Positions 51,990 through 61,227 are shown, counted from the stretch's first letter. The stretch is DNA of 64,000 nt from Paenibacillus ginsengarvi (GCF_003626695.1 NZ_RBAH01000022.1:93399-157398), one strand, 5' to 3'. The notes: a model not told the origin generated them from the letters alone. A program made the numbers and translations.

Positions 51990-52835
51990 ATGAGTCATCC
52001 ACGACAGCATTTCCCCTTTGCCACTTACGAGTACAAGAGAAGCGATCCTTGCGTCACTCCCCACGACTGTACCCAATACCATTTCTATTACATACATAGC
52101 GGCCAATGCGACTATGACCAAGGAGAGCATTCGGTCCGGTGGGGCCGGGGCGATATGATTATTACGAACGGTATTACGCCTTACAATCCGAAGGAGGAGC
52201 CGGGGTGGGATTGCGTGCAGACCCGGTTTTCATTCGATCCTCAGCTCGCTTCCGTGTTCGATCCTTACTTCTGTACGGATTCTCCGCTCAAGCCGTTTAT
52301 TGAGCTGCGTAATCACCGCATCCGGCTTAGCGAGGAGCAGATTGCGGATTGCGAGAACATTTTACAGCGCATCAACCATTTCTATGAGGAAGAGGAAAAA
52401 GCGTTTTATAACCGTTTCCTGATGGCCTTCTACGATTTGCTGATGTTTATCAGCAATTTGAGCAGGGAGGCGATGGAGAACAGTCCGAGAATATCGGCGG
52501 AGAAAGAGCGCAATGTGCAGAAGATGATCGCCTTTATTGAAAATTATTATATGGAAGACGTCACGCTGGAGCAGATGGAAGCCGAGCTTCATATGAGCAA
52601 ATATTATTTGACGAGAATGTTCCGGGAGATGACCGGCATGACCATCTTCGATTATTTGCGCCATAGACGAATCAAGCAGGCCAAGCTGCTGTTTTATTAC
52701 CGGAAGGACAGCACGGTTACGGATGTATGCTACCAGGTTGGCTATAATAATTTGGCCCATTTCAGCCGGGTGTTCAAAAAGCAGGTCGGCATGTCCCCGG
52801 ATCAGTATCGCCGCGAGCAAAGCGCCTTGTCATGA
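51990..52835 (+). CDS. AraC-family transcriptional regulator
   Basis: A 281-residue protein. The cupin half is QYHFYYIHSGQCDYD, GRGDMIITNGITPYNPKEEP. The HTH half is ENYYMEDVTLEQMEAELHMSK, YYLTRMFREMTGMTIFDYL and VTDVCYQVGYNNLAHFSRVFKKQVGMSPDQYRR. ATG 51990 has GGAGGG upstream. It precedes the Gfo/Idh/MocA oxidoreductase and lipoprotein genes and probably regulates them in response to a sugar. Confidence 0.91.
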   Translation: MSHPRQHFPFATYEYKRSDPCVTPHDCTQYHFYYIHSGQCDYDQGEHSVRWGRGDMIITNGITPYNPKEEPGWDCVQTRFSFDPQLASVFDPYFCTDSPLKPFIELRNHRIRLSEEQIADCENILQRINHFYEEEEKAFYNRFLMAFYDLLMFISNLSREAMENSPRISAEKERNVQKMIAFIENYYMEDVTLEQMEAELHMSKYYLTRMFREMTGMTIFDYLRHRRIKQAKLLFYYRKDSTVTDVCYQVGYNNLAHFSRVFKKQVGMSPDQYRREQSALS

Positions 52836-53120
52836 GCGCCGTGGCGACCGGTGAGCCGGGCAGTAAGGAGACGGTCACGATACAAGAGAGCAACATAAGG
52901 CAAATAAGCGTTGAAAACGATGCAAGATCCATCATACCGGGGAGAAGCTGCTATGGTACGCTAGAGTTGTGGTTTAGCCCACGGAATATAGTTCCGCCAG
53001 TTGAATAGAAGGGGGCGTGCCCTACTTTTTAACCGAAGATGGAGGATTGCAATTAACTCATAGCTTTGTAAGCGTATTCTAGGGGGCGGTACCCATTTAC
53101 ACAGACGGGAGCGAGGAGAA
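52836..53120 (+). other. Intergenic region between AraC and oxidoreductase genes
   Basis: No open frame with coding character. The likely promoter region of the oxidoreductase gene. GGGAG and GAGGAG precede the GTG start. No operator palindrome stood out. Confidence 0.35.
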
Positions 53121-54284
53121 GTGACCTTAAAAATTGGCATTGTCGGGGTACGTGGGTTAAGTATGATGCTTGGCTTCAGCTCGATTCCCGGCGTGGAAGT
53201 AACCGCTTTATGCGATCTGCACGAAGGCCAGCTGCTGGCAAGGGCCGCCCAGCTGCGGATTCCGAATACGTACCGGGTGTATGAAGACATGCTCGAATCG
53301 GATATCGACGCCGTCTTCGTCGCCACGCCGATGCAGTTTCATCTCCAGCAGACGATCCAGGCGCTGGAAGCCGGCAAGCATGTGCTGTGCGAGGTGACCG
53401 CCGGGGTTACGATGGATGAGCTGTGGTGGCTGAAGGAAGCGGTGGAGAAGTGCGGCAAGGTGTATATGATGGCGGAAAATTACTGCTATATTCCGGAAAA
53501 CCAGCTGATCGGCAATATGGTCCGGCAAGGAATGTTCGGCGATCTTTATTATGCCGAAGGGGAGTATTTGCACAGCAACCGCCATCTTGCCTACGGTTAT
53601 AACCGCCGGATCGCGAACGATCCGACGGCGAACCGGACCTCCTGGCGTCATTACTGGCAATATGGCAAACGGGGTAACTTTTACCCGACGCATAGTCTCG
53701 GACCGCTCATGCAGTGGTTCCGCGGGGAACGGATCCGAAGCGTCGCTTGCTTCGGCACGGGCTGGCATACAGCCCCGCAGTTCAGGCAGGAGGATACGTC
53801 CGTCACGATGTGCCAGCTCGAGAGCGGCAAGCTGATCCGTCTGCGCCTCGACTGCGTGTCGAACCGGCCGAGCAATTGCACTTATTACACGCTGCAGGGA
53901 ACGAAAGGCAGCTACGAAGCGCCGCGCGGCCTCGGTGATCAGCACAAAATTTATTTCCATAACGACGGAGAGAAGATGGACCACGCCAAGTGGGAACCGC
54001 TGAGCGGATATGCCGACAAGTTGCCGGAGCGCTACCTTAACGCCACGGAGGAGCAGAAGCAGACCGGCCATTGGGGCGGAGACTATTTTATCGTACATGA
54101 CTTCATTCAGGCGGTGCGGGGCGAGGCTCCGCCGGCAATCGACGTGTACGACGCCTGCGAATGGACGGCGGTTGGTCTATTGTCCGAGTTGTCGGTCATG
54201 AACGGAGGAAGGGTCATCGATGTGCCGGATTTCCGCAAAGCTGCTTCGTACAGGGATCAAGCGGTTAAACATGAATGGATTTAG
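53121..54284 (+). CDS. Gfo/Idh/MocA-family oxidoreductase
   Basis: A 387-residue protein. The N-terminal Rossmann fold is LKIGIVGVRGLSMMLGFS, VTALCDLHEGQL, DAVFVATPMQFHLQQTIQAL. The C-terminal dimer/substrate domain has YAEGEYLHSN, GNFYPTHSLGPLMQWF and TGHWGGDYFIVHDFIQAV. The usual E-K-P motif is replaced by C-E-V-T in GKHVLCEVTAG. The HSLGPL and GHWGGDYF features recall the GH109-like branch, in which NAD assists glycoside cleavage. A sugar-modifying role fits the neighbouring AraC regulator and solute-binding lipoprotein. The GTG start follows GAGGAG. Confidence 0.85.
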   Translation: MTLKIGIVGVRGLSMMLGFSSIPGVEVTALCDLHEGQLLARAAQLRIPNTYRVYEDMLESDIDAVFVATPMQFHLQQTIQALEAGKHVLCEVTAGVTMDELWWLKEAVEKCGKVYMMAENYCYIPENQLIGNMVRQGMFGDLYYAEGEYLHSNRHLAYGYNRRIANDPTANRTSWRHYWQYGKRGNFYPTHSLGPLMQWFRGERIRSVACFGTGWHTAPQFRQEDTSVTMCQLESGKLIRLRLDCVSNRPSNCTYYTLQGTKGSYEAPRGLGDQHKIYFHNDGEKMDHAKWEPLSGYADKLPERYLNATEEQKQTGHWGGDYFIVHDFIQAVRGEAPPAIDVYDACEWTAVGLLSELSVMNGGRVIDVPDFRKAASYRDQAVKHEWI

Positions 54285-54372
54285 TACCGAACGCGAAAGC
54301 GGGAGCTGCAGGTGGGTTTGGAGATACGAACACGAAGGAATTTCAAATAAATGAGAAAAAGGGGAACTTTCC

Positions 54373-55731
54373 ATGATCCGAAAACGGTCGGTCGCAATCG
54401 TAAGTACAATTCTTGTATTGGCACTTAGTGCATGTAGCAGCGGGAACAAATCAGGGGGTACTACCAACGGACAGGGGGACGGAGTTGCGCCAGAAAAGAA
54501 TGATATCGCCGCCAAAATTGCAGCAGCAACCTCCAAGCCAGTCGTTATAAACGTGTTCGAGAACTCGGCAACCTATACTCAGGAGATGTTCATGGAGCTG
54601 TACGGCAACAAAATCCAGAAAAAATACCCTAACCTCTCCTTCAAGCTGTATTCCGCCAACAAGAACAACGGGGGCGGGTCTATATCTGATTTGATTGCGG
54701 CGGGTGTCGCGATCGATCTGGTCAAAGTAAGCGGTGCGAGCTTTTATTCGCTAATGGCCGACAACGAGCTGCAGAACGACGTTTCCGATTTGATCAAATT
54801 ATACGGATACGATATGAACAAATTATACCCTGCCGTCCAGGAGCAAATGAGGATGTTTGGCAGCAAAGGGGAAATATACGGTATTCCGAATGCGACCGTG
54901 TCTACAGCGCTGTTTTACAACAAAGACATATTCGATAAATTCGGAGTCGCTTATCCAAAAAACGGCATGATGTGGGACGAAGTTTATGAATTGGCCGGCA
55001 AACTGACGAGGCAAGACGGCGGCGTCCAATATATGGGCTTTCAGGAAGGATACAGCCATCTGTTCCCGGTCAATCAATTATCTCAGGGCTTTATCGACAC
55101 AAAGACGAACAAGGCGACGCTCAACAACGACAATTGGAAAAAAATCATCGATAACTTTGCGCGGTTCCATCTTATTAACGGAAATGAGTTCGTCCCAAGT
55201 TACGTCGATCCATTCTGGAAGGACGGCAGGGTAGCCATGGTTGCCGCGCAAAGCGCCGGTAGCTGGGATTTTGCCAATACGACAACGATCAATTGGGATC
55301 TCGTCGAGCTTCCGAGGTTCAAGGAAGCTCCGAAGACGGGTCCCGGCCTTCAGCTCCCGTTTTATGCCATCGCCAGCACGAGCAAAAACCGTGACCAGGC
55401 GTTCATCGCAGCCGCGTACATCGGTTCCGAGGAATTTCAGAAGGATTTCGCTAAGCTCGGGTACGTACCTCCGATCAAAATTGACAATTTGATGGATGTG
55501 CTCGGCAAAGACGTGCCGAAGCTGGCGGGTAAAAATTTGAAAGCAGCCGTACCGCTCGAATCCGCCGCATCCCCTTATCCGTTCAACTCCTATTTCGGAC
55601 AAGTGCCGGGATTCTTGTATACAGCATATACGAATGTCGTCACAGGTCAAAAAGATATAAACACTGCCTTGCGAGAAGCCGACGAGGCGGCCAATAAAAA
55701 AATTCAAGAAGTAATAGCGGCAAAGAAGTAA
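54373..55731 (+). CDS. Extracellular solute-binding lipoprotein (orphan)
   Basis: A 452-residue lipoprotein (lipobox L18-S19-A20-C21). Family landmarks are SDLIAAGVAIDLVKVSG, FYNKDIFDKFGVAYPKNGMMW, LTRQDGGVQYMGF, and the tail KDINTALREADEAANKKI. It is the fourth local paralogue. It lies 88 nt after the oxidoreductase gene, so the two may share a transcript. A 17-bp perfect hairpin follows. No ABC permease or ATPase gene is adjacent. Confidence 0.88.
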   Translation: MIRKRSVAIVSTILVLALSACSSGNKSGGTTNGQGDGVAPEKNDIAAKIAAATSKPVVINVFENSATYTQEMFMELYGNKIQKKYPNLSFKLYSANKNNGGGSISDLIAAGVAIDLVKVSGASFYSLMADNELQNDVSDLIKLYGYDMNKLYPAVQEQMRMFGSKGEIYGIPNATVSTALFYNKDIFDKFGVAYPKNGMMWDEVYELAGKLTRQDGGVQYMGFQEGYSHLFPVNQLSQGFIDTKTNKATLNNDNWKKIIDNFARFHLINGNEFVPSYVDPFWKDGRVAMVAAQSAGSWDFANTTTINWDLVELPRFKEAPKTGPGLQLPFYAIASTSKNRDQAFIAAAYIGSEEFQKDFAKLGYVPPIKIDNLMDVLGKDVPKLAGKNLKAAVPLESAASPYPFNSYFGQVPGFLYTAYTNVVTGQKDINTALREADEAANKKIQEVIAAKK

Positions 55732-55743
55732 GCATGTAGAATA

Positions 55744-55786
55744 CGCGGGAAGTCCGGGCAGAGCCCGTATGCCCGGACTTCCCGCG
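55744..55786 (+). terminator. 17-bp hairpin after lipoprotein gene
   Basis: Arms 55744-55760 and 55770-55786 are perfectly complementary (CGCGGGAAGTCCGGGCA), 12 nt after the stop. There is no T tract, but the stem is very stable. Confidence 0.65.
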
Positions 55787-56011
55787 GAACGGATCGCCCC
55801 GTTAGTATATAGTTGCCGTTTGCGTAACAGGCGGCTCCCAGGCGTGTGGGCCCCGTTCGGTTCTCTCGGCAATACCGGATATGTCTGGATTACAGACATG
55901 ACAACCACTCATTTTACGATACGATGTTCCGATGCTCCGACAACGGATACACAACGATTATGGGAAGCCAAAGCATAGCGGCGGCGGGACTCTCCAACAA
56001 TGACATAAGTG

Positions 56012-56044
56012 AGGCGGCTGGGAATCGACCGGCTGCCTTTTTTC
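56012..56044 (+). terminator. Terminator in 56.0 kb intergenic region
   Basis: Stem AGGCGGCTGG (56012-56021) / CCGGCTGCCT (56029-56038), with two G-U pairs, followed by T6. Confidence 0.7.
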
Positions 56045-56137
56045 TTTTCATATACAGGATATTCCAACAAAAAAGTAGAATCATTTGGTGAATATACATT
56101 GTTATGTAAGTGGCCGCGAAGGATTGGTGAGACCAAG

Positions 56138-56215
56138 TTGAAACAAAAGCTGCTCAGACGGTTCCCTTTTTTGTATAAAGTGCGTGTTTCCCAGCTTGTT
56201 GTAAAGCGACATTGA
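56138..56215 (+). pseudogene. Possible VanW-like N-terminal relic (25 codons)
   Basis: TTG 56138 to TGA 56215 encodes KQKLLRRFPFLYKVRVSQLV and a few more residues. The R-R-x-P-x-L-Y-x-x-R-V-x-Q-L pattern resembles the first residues of VanW-family proteins. The remainder of such a gene is absent. Evidence is limited to this short match. Confidence 0.3.
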
Positions 56216-56332
56216 GTGGCGGGCTGCTAGAATGATGTCTGTCTTTTAAGGCGAATACCTCGGAGCTTCTTATTTTTGCTATAATAGCTCTAGCAACTTC
56301 CCACTATCAGATGCAAGAAAGGAGCTCCCTCC

Positions 56333-58291
56333 GTGCATATCGTCGATTACCTAAATAAGCAGGCTCGTGCTGCATCGGCCAGATCGCTGCCGGATTTCGA
56401 TACCACAGAATCGTTCGAAATCTGGCGCAAGAGCAGACAGATGAAGTTTCACCAGATGCTGGGCATCGATACGTACTTGGCGCAGCAACGCACGCCGTTA
56501 CAGAAAACGATTACTGGATCTGTAGACTGCGACACCCACCGGATAAGCAAGCTGCATTTTCAGAGCTTGCCCGGCCTGTATGTGACGGCGAATCTGTACG
56601 TGCCCAGCGGATTGAAGGAGCCCGCTCCGGCAGTGTTATACTTATGCGGTCATCACGGCAAGCAGAAGGTGCATTATCAGGACCATGCGCGCCGGTTTGC
56701 CCAGGAGGGCTTCGTAACGCTGGTGCTGGATACGATTCAGTTGGGCGAGATACGCGGAGTGCACCATGGAACGTACGCGCAAGGAAGATTCGACTGGGTC
56801 AGTTCCGGCTACACGCCGGCGGCGGTGGAAGTTTGGAATGCGATTCGCGGTTTGGATCTGCTGTGCGATCTGGACGAGGTCGATCCGAATCGGCTCGGCG
56901 TTACGGGACATTCGGGCGGCGGGTCGATCAGCTGGTGGCTGACATGTGCCGATGACCGGATCAAGGCGATGGCTTCGTCGTCGGGCACCGGCGATCTGGC
57001 GTCGCATCTTGGTGACCGGACGCTGGATTATCATTGCGACTGCAATTTTCCGAACAATCCGGACGGCTGGTCGTCTGCGGAGAGTTACGCCCTGGCTGCC
57101 CCCCGTCCGGTGCTGGTTGTGGCGCCCGATCGGGATCGCGTGTTTCGAATCGATTCTGTACAGCATGTGTATGACCGTTTGAAAGCGTTGTATTGGAAGC
57201 TCGGACATGAAAACAAACTGGATTTGTGTGCGTTTCGCGCTCAGCATATGTATACGCCCGAATCTCGCAAACGCATATTGAGCTGGTTTCTGACCCATCT
57301 CGCGCATAAGGATATAACGCCGGAATCGGTAGAGGATGTAGATGGCGTAAGGGTCGAAGAAGATCAGCTTCTTGTTTACAGCGGGAAGCCGCCCGAACCG
57401 AGCCGCGTGACAACCGTGCAAGAGTGGTTCATTCCATCGCCGCCGCTGCCGGACATCCGCACGGAAAGTCAATTGGAGACCGTTAAAACGAATCTGCTGG
57501 ACACGTTACGCACGCAAATTTTGAATACGATTCCCGCAAAACCACGGGCGCCATCATATAGTATAGAACAAGAATATTGGGCTGGCCCGTCGTTCGCGCG
57601 CAAATTTTCGTTTTCGCCCGAAGCCGATTGGCGGCTGGAGGGTGAGCTTCGGGGGCTGCTCGATACAAGCAAACACCCGCTCGCCGTTTGTATTCGCCAA
57701 TCGTGCCATCGCAAAGAGGAAGACGCGTATGACGTGCTGAACGGGGTGAAGGACGACTGGCTTCGCGGACGCATCGACGTGAGAGGAACGGGCGATTCGA
57801 CATGGGGAGTGGAGCTGAATTGGCATATTCGCCGGGCGGCTGCGCTAATCGGGCGGACGATCACGGAGATGCGCATAGGAGACACCCTGTGCGGATTGGA
57901 CATTTTGCGCCATATGCCCGAGGTGGACTCGCAGCGCATAATACTGGCCGGACGTGGCGAAGCTGCGGTCGTGAGCCTCCTGGTTGCCCTGCTGGATGGA
58001 GGAATCGATACCGTGGTGCTCGAGGATATTCCATCGACGTTCGCGTCCCCCGATGATCCCGCCAGCCTGGGTGAAGGCATTGAACTCAAGAACATGACCC
58101 GCCATGCGGATATTCCGCAGCTTGCCGCCTTGTTATGGCCAGCCAAAATCGTCGTCATCGGCAATAAGTGGGATCGCTTCGAGTGGACGGAGAAGGTGTA
58201 CGACTCGCTGGGTAAGCCGGGACAACTGCTCCATTTCGGCAGTAGGGAAGCATACATGGACGCCTTGACTAACGGCACGATTACAGGTTGA
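56333..58291 (+). CDS. Two-domain alpha/beta hydrolase (acetylxylan-esterase-like)
   Basis: A 652-residue cytoplasmic protein. The first domain (to ~330) is an alpha/beta hydrolase: ANLYVPSGLKEPAPAVLYLCGHHG, LVLDTIQLGEIRG, nucleophile elbow TGHSGGGSISWWLTC (S194), VLVVAPDRDRVF, and a late His region AQHMYTP. A second, shorter alpha/beta domain (~430-650) has DVRGTGDSTWGVELNWH, and at the elbow ILAGRGEAAVVSLLV the nucleophile is lost (G-R-G-E). This layout resembles large acetylxylan-esterase/peptidase S9-like hydrolases in plant-polymer loci. GTG 56333 has AAAGGAG upstream. It is monocistronic, with a terminator at 58297. Confidence 0.8.
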   Translation: MHIVDYLNKQARAASARSLPDFDTTESFEIWRKSRQMKFHQMLGIDTYLAQQRTPLQKTITGSVDCDTHRISKLHFQSLPGLYVTANLYVPSGLKEPAPAVLYLCGHHGKQKVHYQDHARRFAQEGFVTLVLDTIQLGEIRGVHHGTYAQGRFDWVSSGYTPAAVEVWNAIRGLDLLCDLDEVDPNRLGVTGHSGGGSISWWLTCADDRIKAMASSSGTGDLASHLGDRTLDYHCDCNFPNNPDGWSSAESYALAAPRPVLVVAPDRDRVFRIDSVQHVYDRLKALYWKLGHENKLDLCAFRAQHMYTPESRKRILSWFLTHLAHKDITPESVEDVDGVRVEEDQLLVYSGKPPEPSRVTTVQEWFIPSPPLPDIRTESQLETVKTNLLDTLRTQILNTIPAKPRAPSYSIEQEYWAGPSFARKFSFSPEADWRLEGELRGLLDTSKHPLAVCIRQSCHRKEEDAYDVLNGVKDDWLRGRIDVRGTGDSTWGVELNWHIRRAAALIGRTITEMRIGDTLCGLDILRHMPEVDSQRIILAGRGEAAVVSLLVALLDGGIDTVVLEDIPSTFASPDDPASLGEGIELKNMTRHADIPQLAALLWPAKIVVIGNKWDRFEWTEKVYDSLGKPGQLLHFGSREAYMDALTNGTITG

Positions 58292-58296
58292 TGCAG

Positions 58297-58336
58297 AAAA
58301 ACGGAACCCGTTATTCGCGCGGGCTCCGTTTTTTTG
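58297..58336 (+). terminator. Terminator after two-domain hydrolase gene
   Basis: Stem from AAAAACGGAACCCG (58297-58310) to CGGGCTCCGTTTTTTT, a few nt after the stop codon. Confidence 0.85.
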
Positions 58337-58510
58337 TTTGGTTTCAGTGCATGATTTGCGAAAGCGTAGCTTTGAATTCGTATTTTGTATCTGGATTGAA
58401 AATGGCCCCAACGGAATGGGTCCATTTTCAGCTGACCGGTCATCTGTCCAAGGCAAGTTCTTCCATCGATCATAAACTAGCCGTATATATGATCGATTAG
58501 GAGGGAACAA

Positions 58511-59503
58511 ATGCTTATCTCGGTAGCGATGGCCGTTTATAACGGCGAGATGTTTTTGCAAGAAGCTATAGCAAGTATCCAAGCGCAGACCTATAAACAT
58601 CTGGAGGTTATCATTGTAAACGACGGGTCGACGGATGCTACGCGGGATATATTGAATCACATTCATGACCCCCGGTTTCGCGTGATTCATTTGCCTAAAA
58701 ATCGGGGAGCTGCCAACGCACTGGTGAAAGCGATACAGCTGGCAAGAGGTCAATGGATCGCTATTCATGATGCGGATGATATTAGCCAGCCTGACAGACT
58801 AAAGAAGCAAGCTGCGTATATCCGAAGCCATCCTGGGTATGTTGCTGTCGGTTCCCTTATCCGATGCATTCCGGGAAACAAAAAGCTCCCCGATTCCTTT
58901 CTACAATCGACTCAGAATGCATTCAATGACTATGTTACTCCTAAACAAATTATGGATGGGCGGTTCAGCGCATGCCCGTTATGTCACGGGTCAGTCGTTT
59001 TCTCCAAGCAAGCGTATCTGGATGTAGGCGGCTATGATTCGAGCTATAAAATTGCCTATGACTATGATCTCTGGACGCGGCTCATCGATTACGGACCGAT
59101 CGGAAAAGTAAACAAAGTGTTATACAATTACCGTGTGTATCCGACATCGCTTTCCAATAAGAAGTGGCAGGATACGTATGACGAGAAGCTGAGAAGCGCA
59201 CTCTTGTCGATAAGTAAGGTATGTTACGCGAAACTGGTGAATCCGAGACTCGCCATATTTGCTCCGGATTGGTTGTGCAAAAATCTTTACCATAAAGTTT
59301 TACCGGCTACAAACTGCAAAGCAACCCTGTATGTTCATGATCAGTATGAACTCAGTATTTCGAAAGTAAATGATTTGTATAGTAAGGGGAGCATCGATGG
59401 AATCATGATGAGCACCTTGATCGACAAAGGGACTATTCGACAACTGATAGAAGCGTTCCAGAGCAATGGAATGATCCTGAACCGTAATTTGTTTACCGTG
59501 TAG
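58511..59503 (+). CDS. Glycosyltransferase family 2 protein
   Basis: A 330-residue GT-A enzyme. ISVAMAVYNGEMFLQEAIASI and VIIVNDGSTDATRDIL carry the nucleotide-binding residues. IAIHDADDISQPDRL holds the D-x-D metal motif, and GGYDSSYKIAYDYDLWTRL the catalytic-base region. No transmembrane helix is seen. It is about 45% alike by eye to the product at 61385 (same motif spacing and same C-terminus ending LNRNLF/LNKNLF), so the two are paralogues. It lies in a small glycosyltransferase cluster that precedes the collagen-like gene. Confidence 0.9.
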   Translation: MLISVAMAVYNGEMFLQEAIASIQAQTYKHLEVIIVNDGSTDATRDILNHIHDPRFRVIHLPKNRGAANALVKAIQLARGQWIAIHDADDISQPDRLKKQAAYIRSHPGYVAVGSLIRCIPGNKKLPDSFLQSTQNAFNDYVTPKQIMDGRFSACPLCHGSVVFSKQAYLDVGGYDSSYKIAYDYDLWTRLIDYGPIGKVNKVLYNYRVYPTSLSNKKWQDTYDEKLRSALLSISKVCYAKLVNPRLAIFAPDWLCKNLYHKVLPATNCKATLYVHDQYELSISKVNDLYSKGSIDGIMMSTLIDKGTIRQLIEAFQSNGMILNRNLFTV

Positions 59504-59513
59504 GTATGCAGAA

Positions 59514-59552
59514 AAAGGCCGATCCTCAGAGGAGTTCGGCCTTTGCTTTTTT
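59514..59552. terminator. Bidirectional terminator between converging glycosyltransferase genes
   Basis: Stem AAAGGCCGA (59514-59522) / TCGGCCTTT (59536-59544), with A-rich left and T-rich right flanks. It lies between the stop codons of the plus-strand GT2 and the minus-strand GT11-like gene. Confidence 0.8.
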
Positions 59553-59557
59553 TTACG

Positions 59558-60403
59558 TTATAACCCCATAAGGTGAAGCCAAGGGTTGATGGGACTGTTC
59601 CAAGGATCGTAGGGGACTAGCTTCCCACGTTCTTGGTCCGGTCGGAGAAATATGCTCGCTCGTTTATTTAGCATACTGGCGGTATAAGAAAATGTGCTGC
59701 TGCAAATACCCAGCATGTCGCAACGGCTTAGGACATAATGGTCGGGATAATAGTCCGCCATTGGATAAGGGTCGAACAGGTCTCGATAAGTAATGGGGCT
59801 GAATTCGGAGAATTCCGGAAGAACCGACTCCAACTCGTCGCTTGCAATGTACAGCACGGGCTTAACCGAGTAAGGCCATATGGACTTGAGCCATTGAATA
59901 TACCACTCGTTAGGCGGTATAAAGTAAATTTTTTTATCGGCTTCGTCTACCTGACGGGTGCGAAAATCACCTCTGCGCAGGTGCAATCCGATTACGGTTT
60001 TTCCCACTGCACGCAAACGACGCAACCCTTTCTCCATTAAGACCGCTACATCAGGGACTGGCTCAAATAAAGAATGGAAATCGGCTCGATAAGGAGCATA
60101 GTAGCGCGTGTGGAATTGGAAATACCCTTGGATGTCGACATTAATCAGGCGAGGATGCGGATCGGTCAGCAGTTTTTGTTTGTTTTTTATTTGCGTTTCC
60201 TGTATTCTAGGATATTTCCGGTTGACCAACTCGTCCCGATGTCCAAATAAATCTCTTCCGATCCAGGACGATGTCTGCACGTTCAGACCGAAACGCTTCG
60301 CATAGATTTGTAAAAAAGCATATTGAATGATTTGATTGCCGAAACGTCCGTAGCGGCCTAGTGTCGACATGGAGATTCCGGGTCTCCCGCTATCCTGATG
60401 CAA
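59558..60403 (-). CDS. GT11-like (alpha-1,2-fucosyltransferase family) protein
   Basis: A 281-residue protein with the GT11 landmarks GRYGRFGNQIIQYAFLQIYAKR (N-terminal G-x-x-G-N-Q), IGLHLRRGDF (H-x-R-R-G-D motif I) and SRCDMLGICSSTFSYTASML (motif near the C-terminus). Family members transfer fucose or a related deoxysugar from a GDP-sugar. The TTG start at 60403 is preceded by AGGGGGAA; an ATG at 60370 is possible. It is transcribed toward the GT2 gene and lies downstream of the DUF6492 gene on the same strand. Confidence 0.82.
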   Translation of the reverse strand: MHQDSGRPGISMSTLGRYGRFGNQIIQYAFLQIYAKRFGLNVQTSSWIGRDLFGHRDELVNRKYPRIQETQIKNKQKLLTDPHPRLINVDIQGYFQFHTRYYAPYRADFHSLFEPVPDVAVLMEKGLRRLRAVGKTVIGLHLRRGDFRTRQVDEADKKIYFIPPNEWYIQWLKSIWPYSVKPVLYIASDELESVLPEFSEFSPITYRDLFDPYPMADYYPDHYVLSRCDMLGICSSTFSYTASMLNKRASIFLRPDQERGKLVPYDPWNSPINPWLHLMGL

Positions 60404-60432
60404 CTCTCGTTCCCCCTACGCTTAGATGTATA

Positions 60433-61227
60433 TTATTTGTTCCAGCTGTGGAATGAGACGGTATTGTATTTGGAGGCAAGCTTGCGTAAATCAGTTTGTA
60501 TGGTCTTATTCATTTTGGAACGAGTCAGACTAAGATTGTTCCAATACTTCATGACCGCCTGGCCCGGAAAATGAGACAGTACAAAGTTCCCGTAGGTTTC
60601 ATAATCGGCGAATCCGGAAGTGTGGGTTCGGTCCACGTGCTGCAAAATCGCTTCATACCAAGGTATATGGAATCGTTCCTCGATCGTACTCTTCAACTGA
60701 GCCACTTTTGTTTTCTCGAATAGCATGTAATGTGTACAAAACGATTTGGGGGAGACCGGCTTCTCACCCAGTAGTCTTTCGTAGGCGACAAAGTAGGGTA
60801 AGTGGTATTCGTCTGCATAATGAAACACCGTTTTACCGTTCTCCTTGAATGCATTCGGTCGGATAAATACGGTATCGGCATCAATGACGAGATAGTGCTC
60901 TTCGGCACAAACGATATTTCCGCTAAACTTGATTAGCTGCTGAAAAATCCATCCGGCTCGGTCGATTTCGTTTACGGTATAATCGATTTTGTTTTTGGCA
61001 ATCGGCACGACCCCCGACTCATCGAAAAAGGCGCAGTTATACCGTTTGCACAACGCTCGGATCTTAGGATCATCGGGTGCAACTACCGCTATGGAACCGA
61101 TGGGATGTCTGATGTTTTGACGAGCTCCTTCTATGGTATGGGGTAAAACGCTTATGTCTTTCGGAGCCGCCGGAATAACAATATCGATCTTTGTATGGCT
61201 CCAAACGGGATGACCTTGATTCACCAA
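60433..61227 (-). CDS. DUF6492-type putative glycosyltransferase
   Basis: A 264-residue protein beginning with a GT-A-like strand IDIVIPAAPKDISVLPHTIEG. It then has GSIAVVAPDD, a D-x-D-like YLVIDADTVFIRPNAF and YMLFEKTKVAQLKSTIEERF. The pattern fits DUF6492 proteins, which occur in surface-polysaccharide loci. Starts at TTG 61227 or GTG 61224 are both possible after GAAGGGAGG. It ends 29 nt before the GT11-like start, so the two form a minus-strand operon. Confidence 0.75.
   Translation of the reverse strand: MVNQGHPVWSHTKIDIVIPAAPKDISVLPHTIEGARQNIRHPIGSIAVVAPDDPKIRALCKRYNCAFFDESGVVPIAKNKIDYTVNEIDRAGWIFQQLIKFSGNIVCAEEHYLVIDADTVFIRPNAFKENGKTVFHYADEYHLPYFVAYERLLGEKPVSPKSFCTHYMLFEKTKVAQLKSTIEERFHIPWYEAILQHVDRTHTSGFADYETYGNFVLSHFPGQAVMKYWNNLSLTRSKMNKTIQTDLRKLASKYNTVSFHSWNK

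Larger units (their letters stand above)
55787..56332 (+). other. Intergenic region with terminator and a possible VanW-like relic
   Basis: It holds a second hairpin with T-run (56012-56021 / 56029-56038, TTTTTT) and the short frame at 56138-56215 described separately. An AAAGGAG Shine-Dalgarno precedes the esterase-like gene. The rest is non-coding. Confidence 0.4.
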
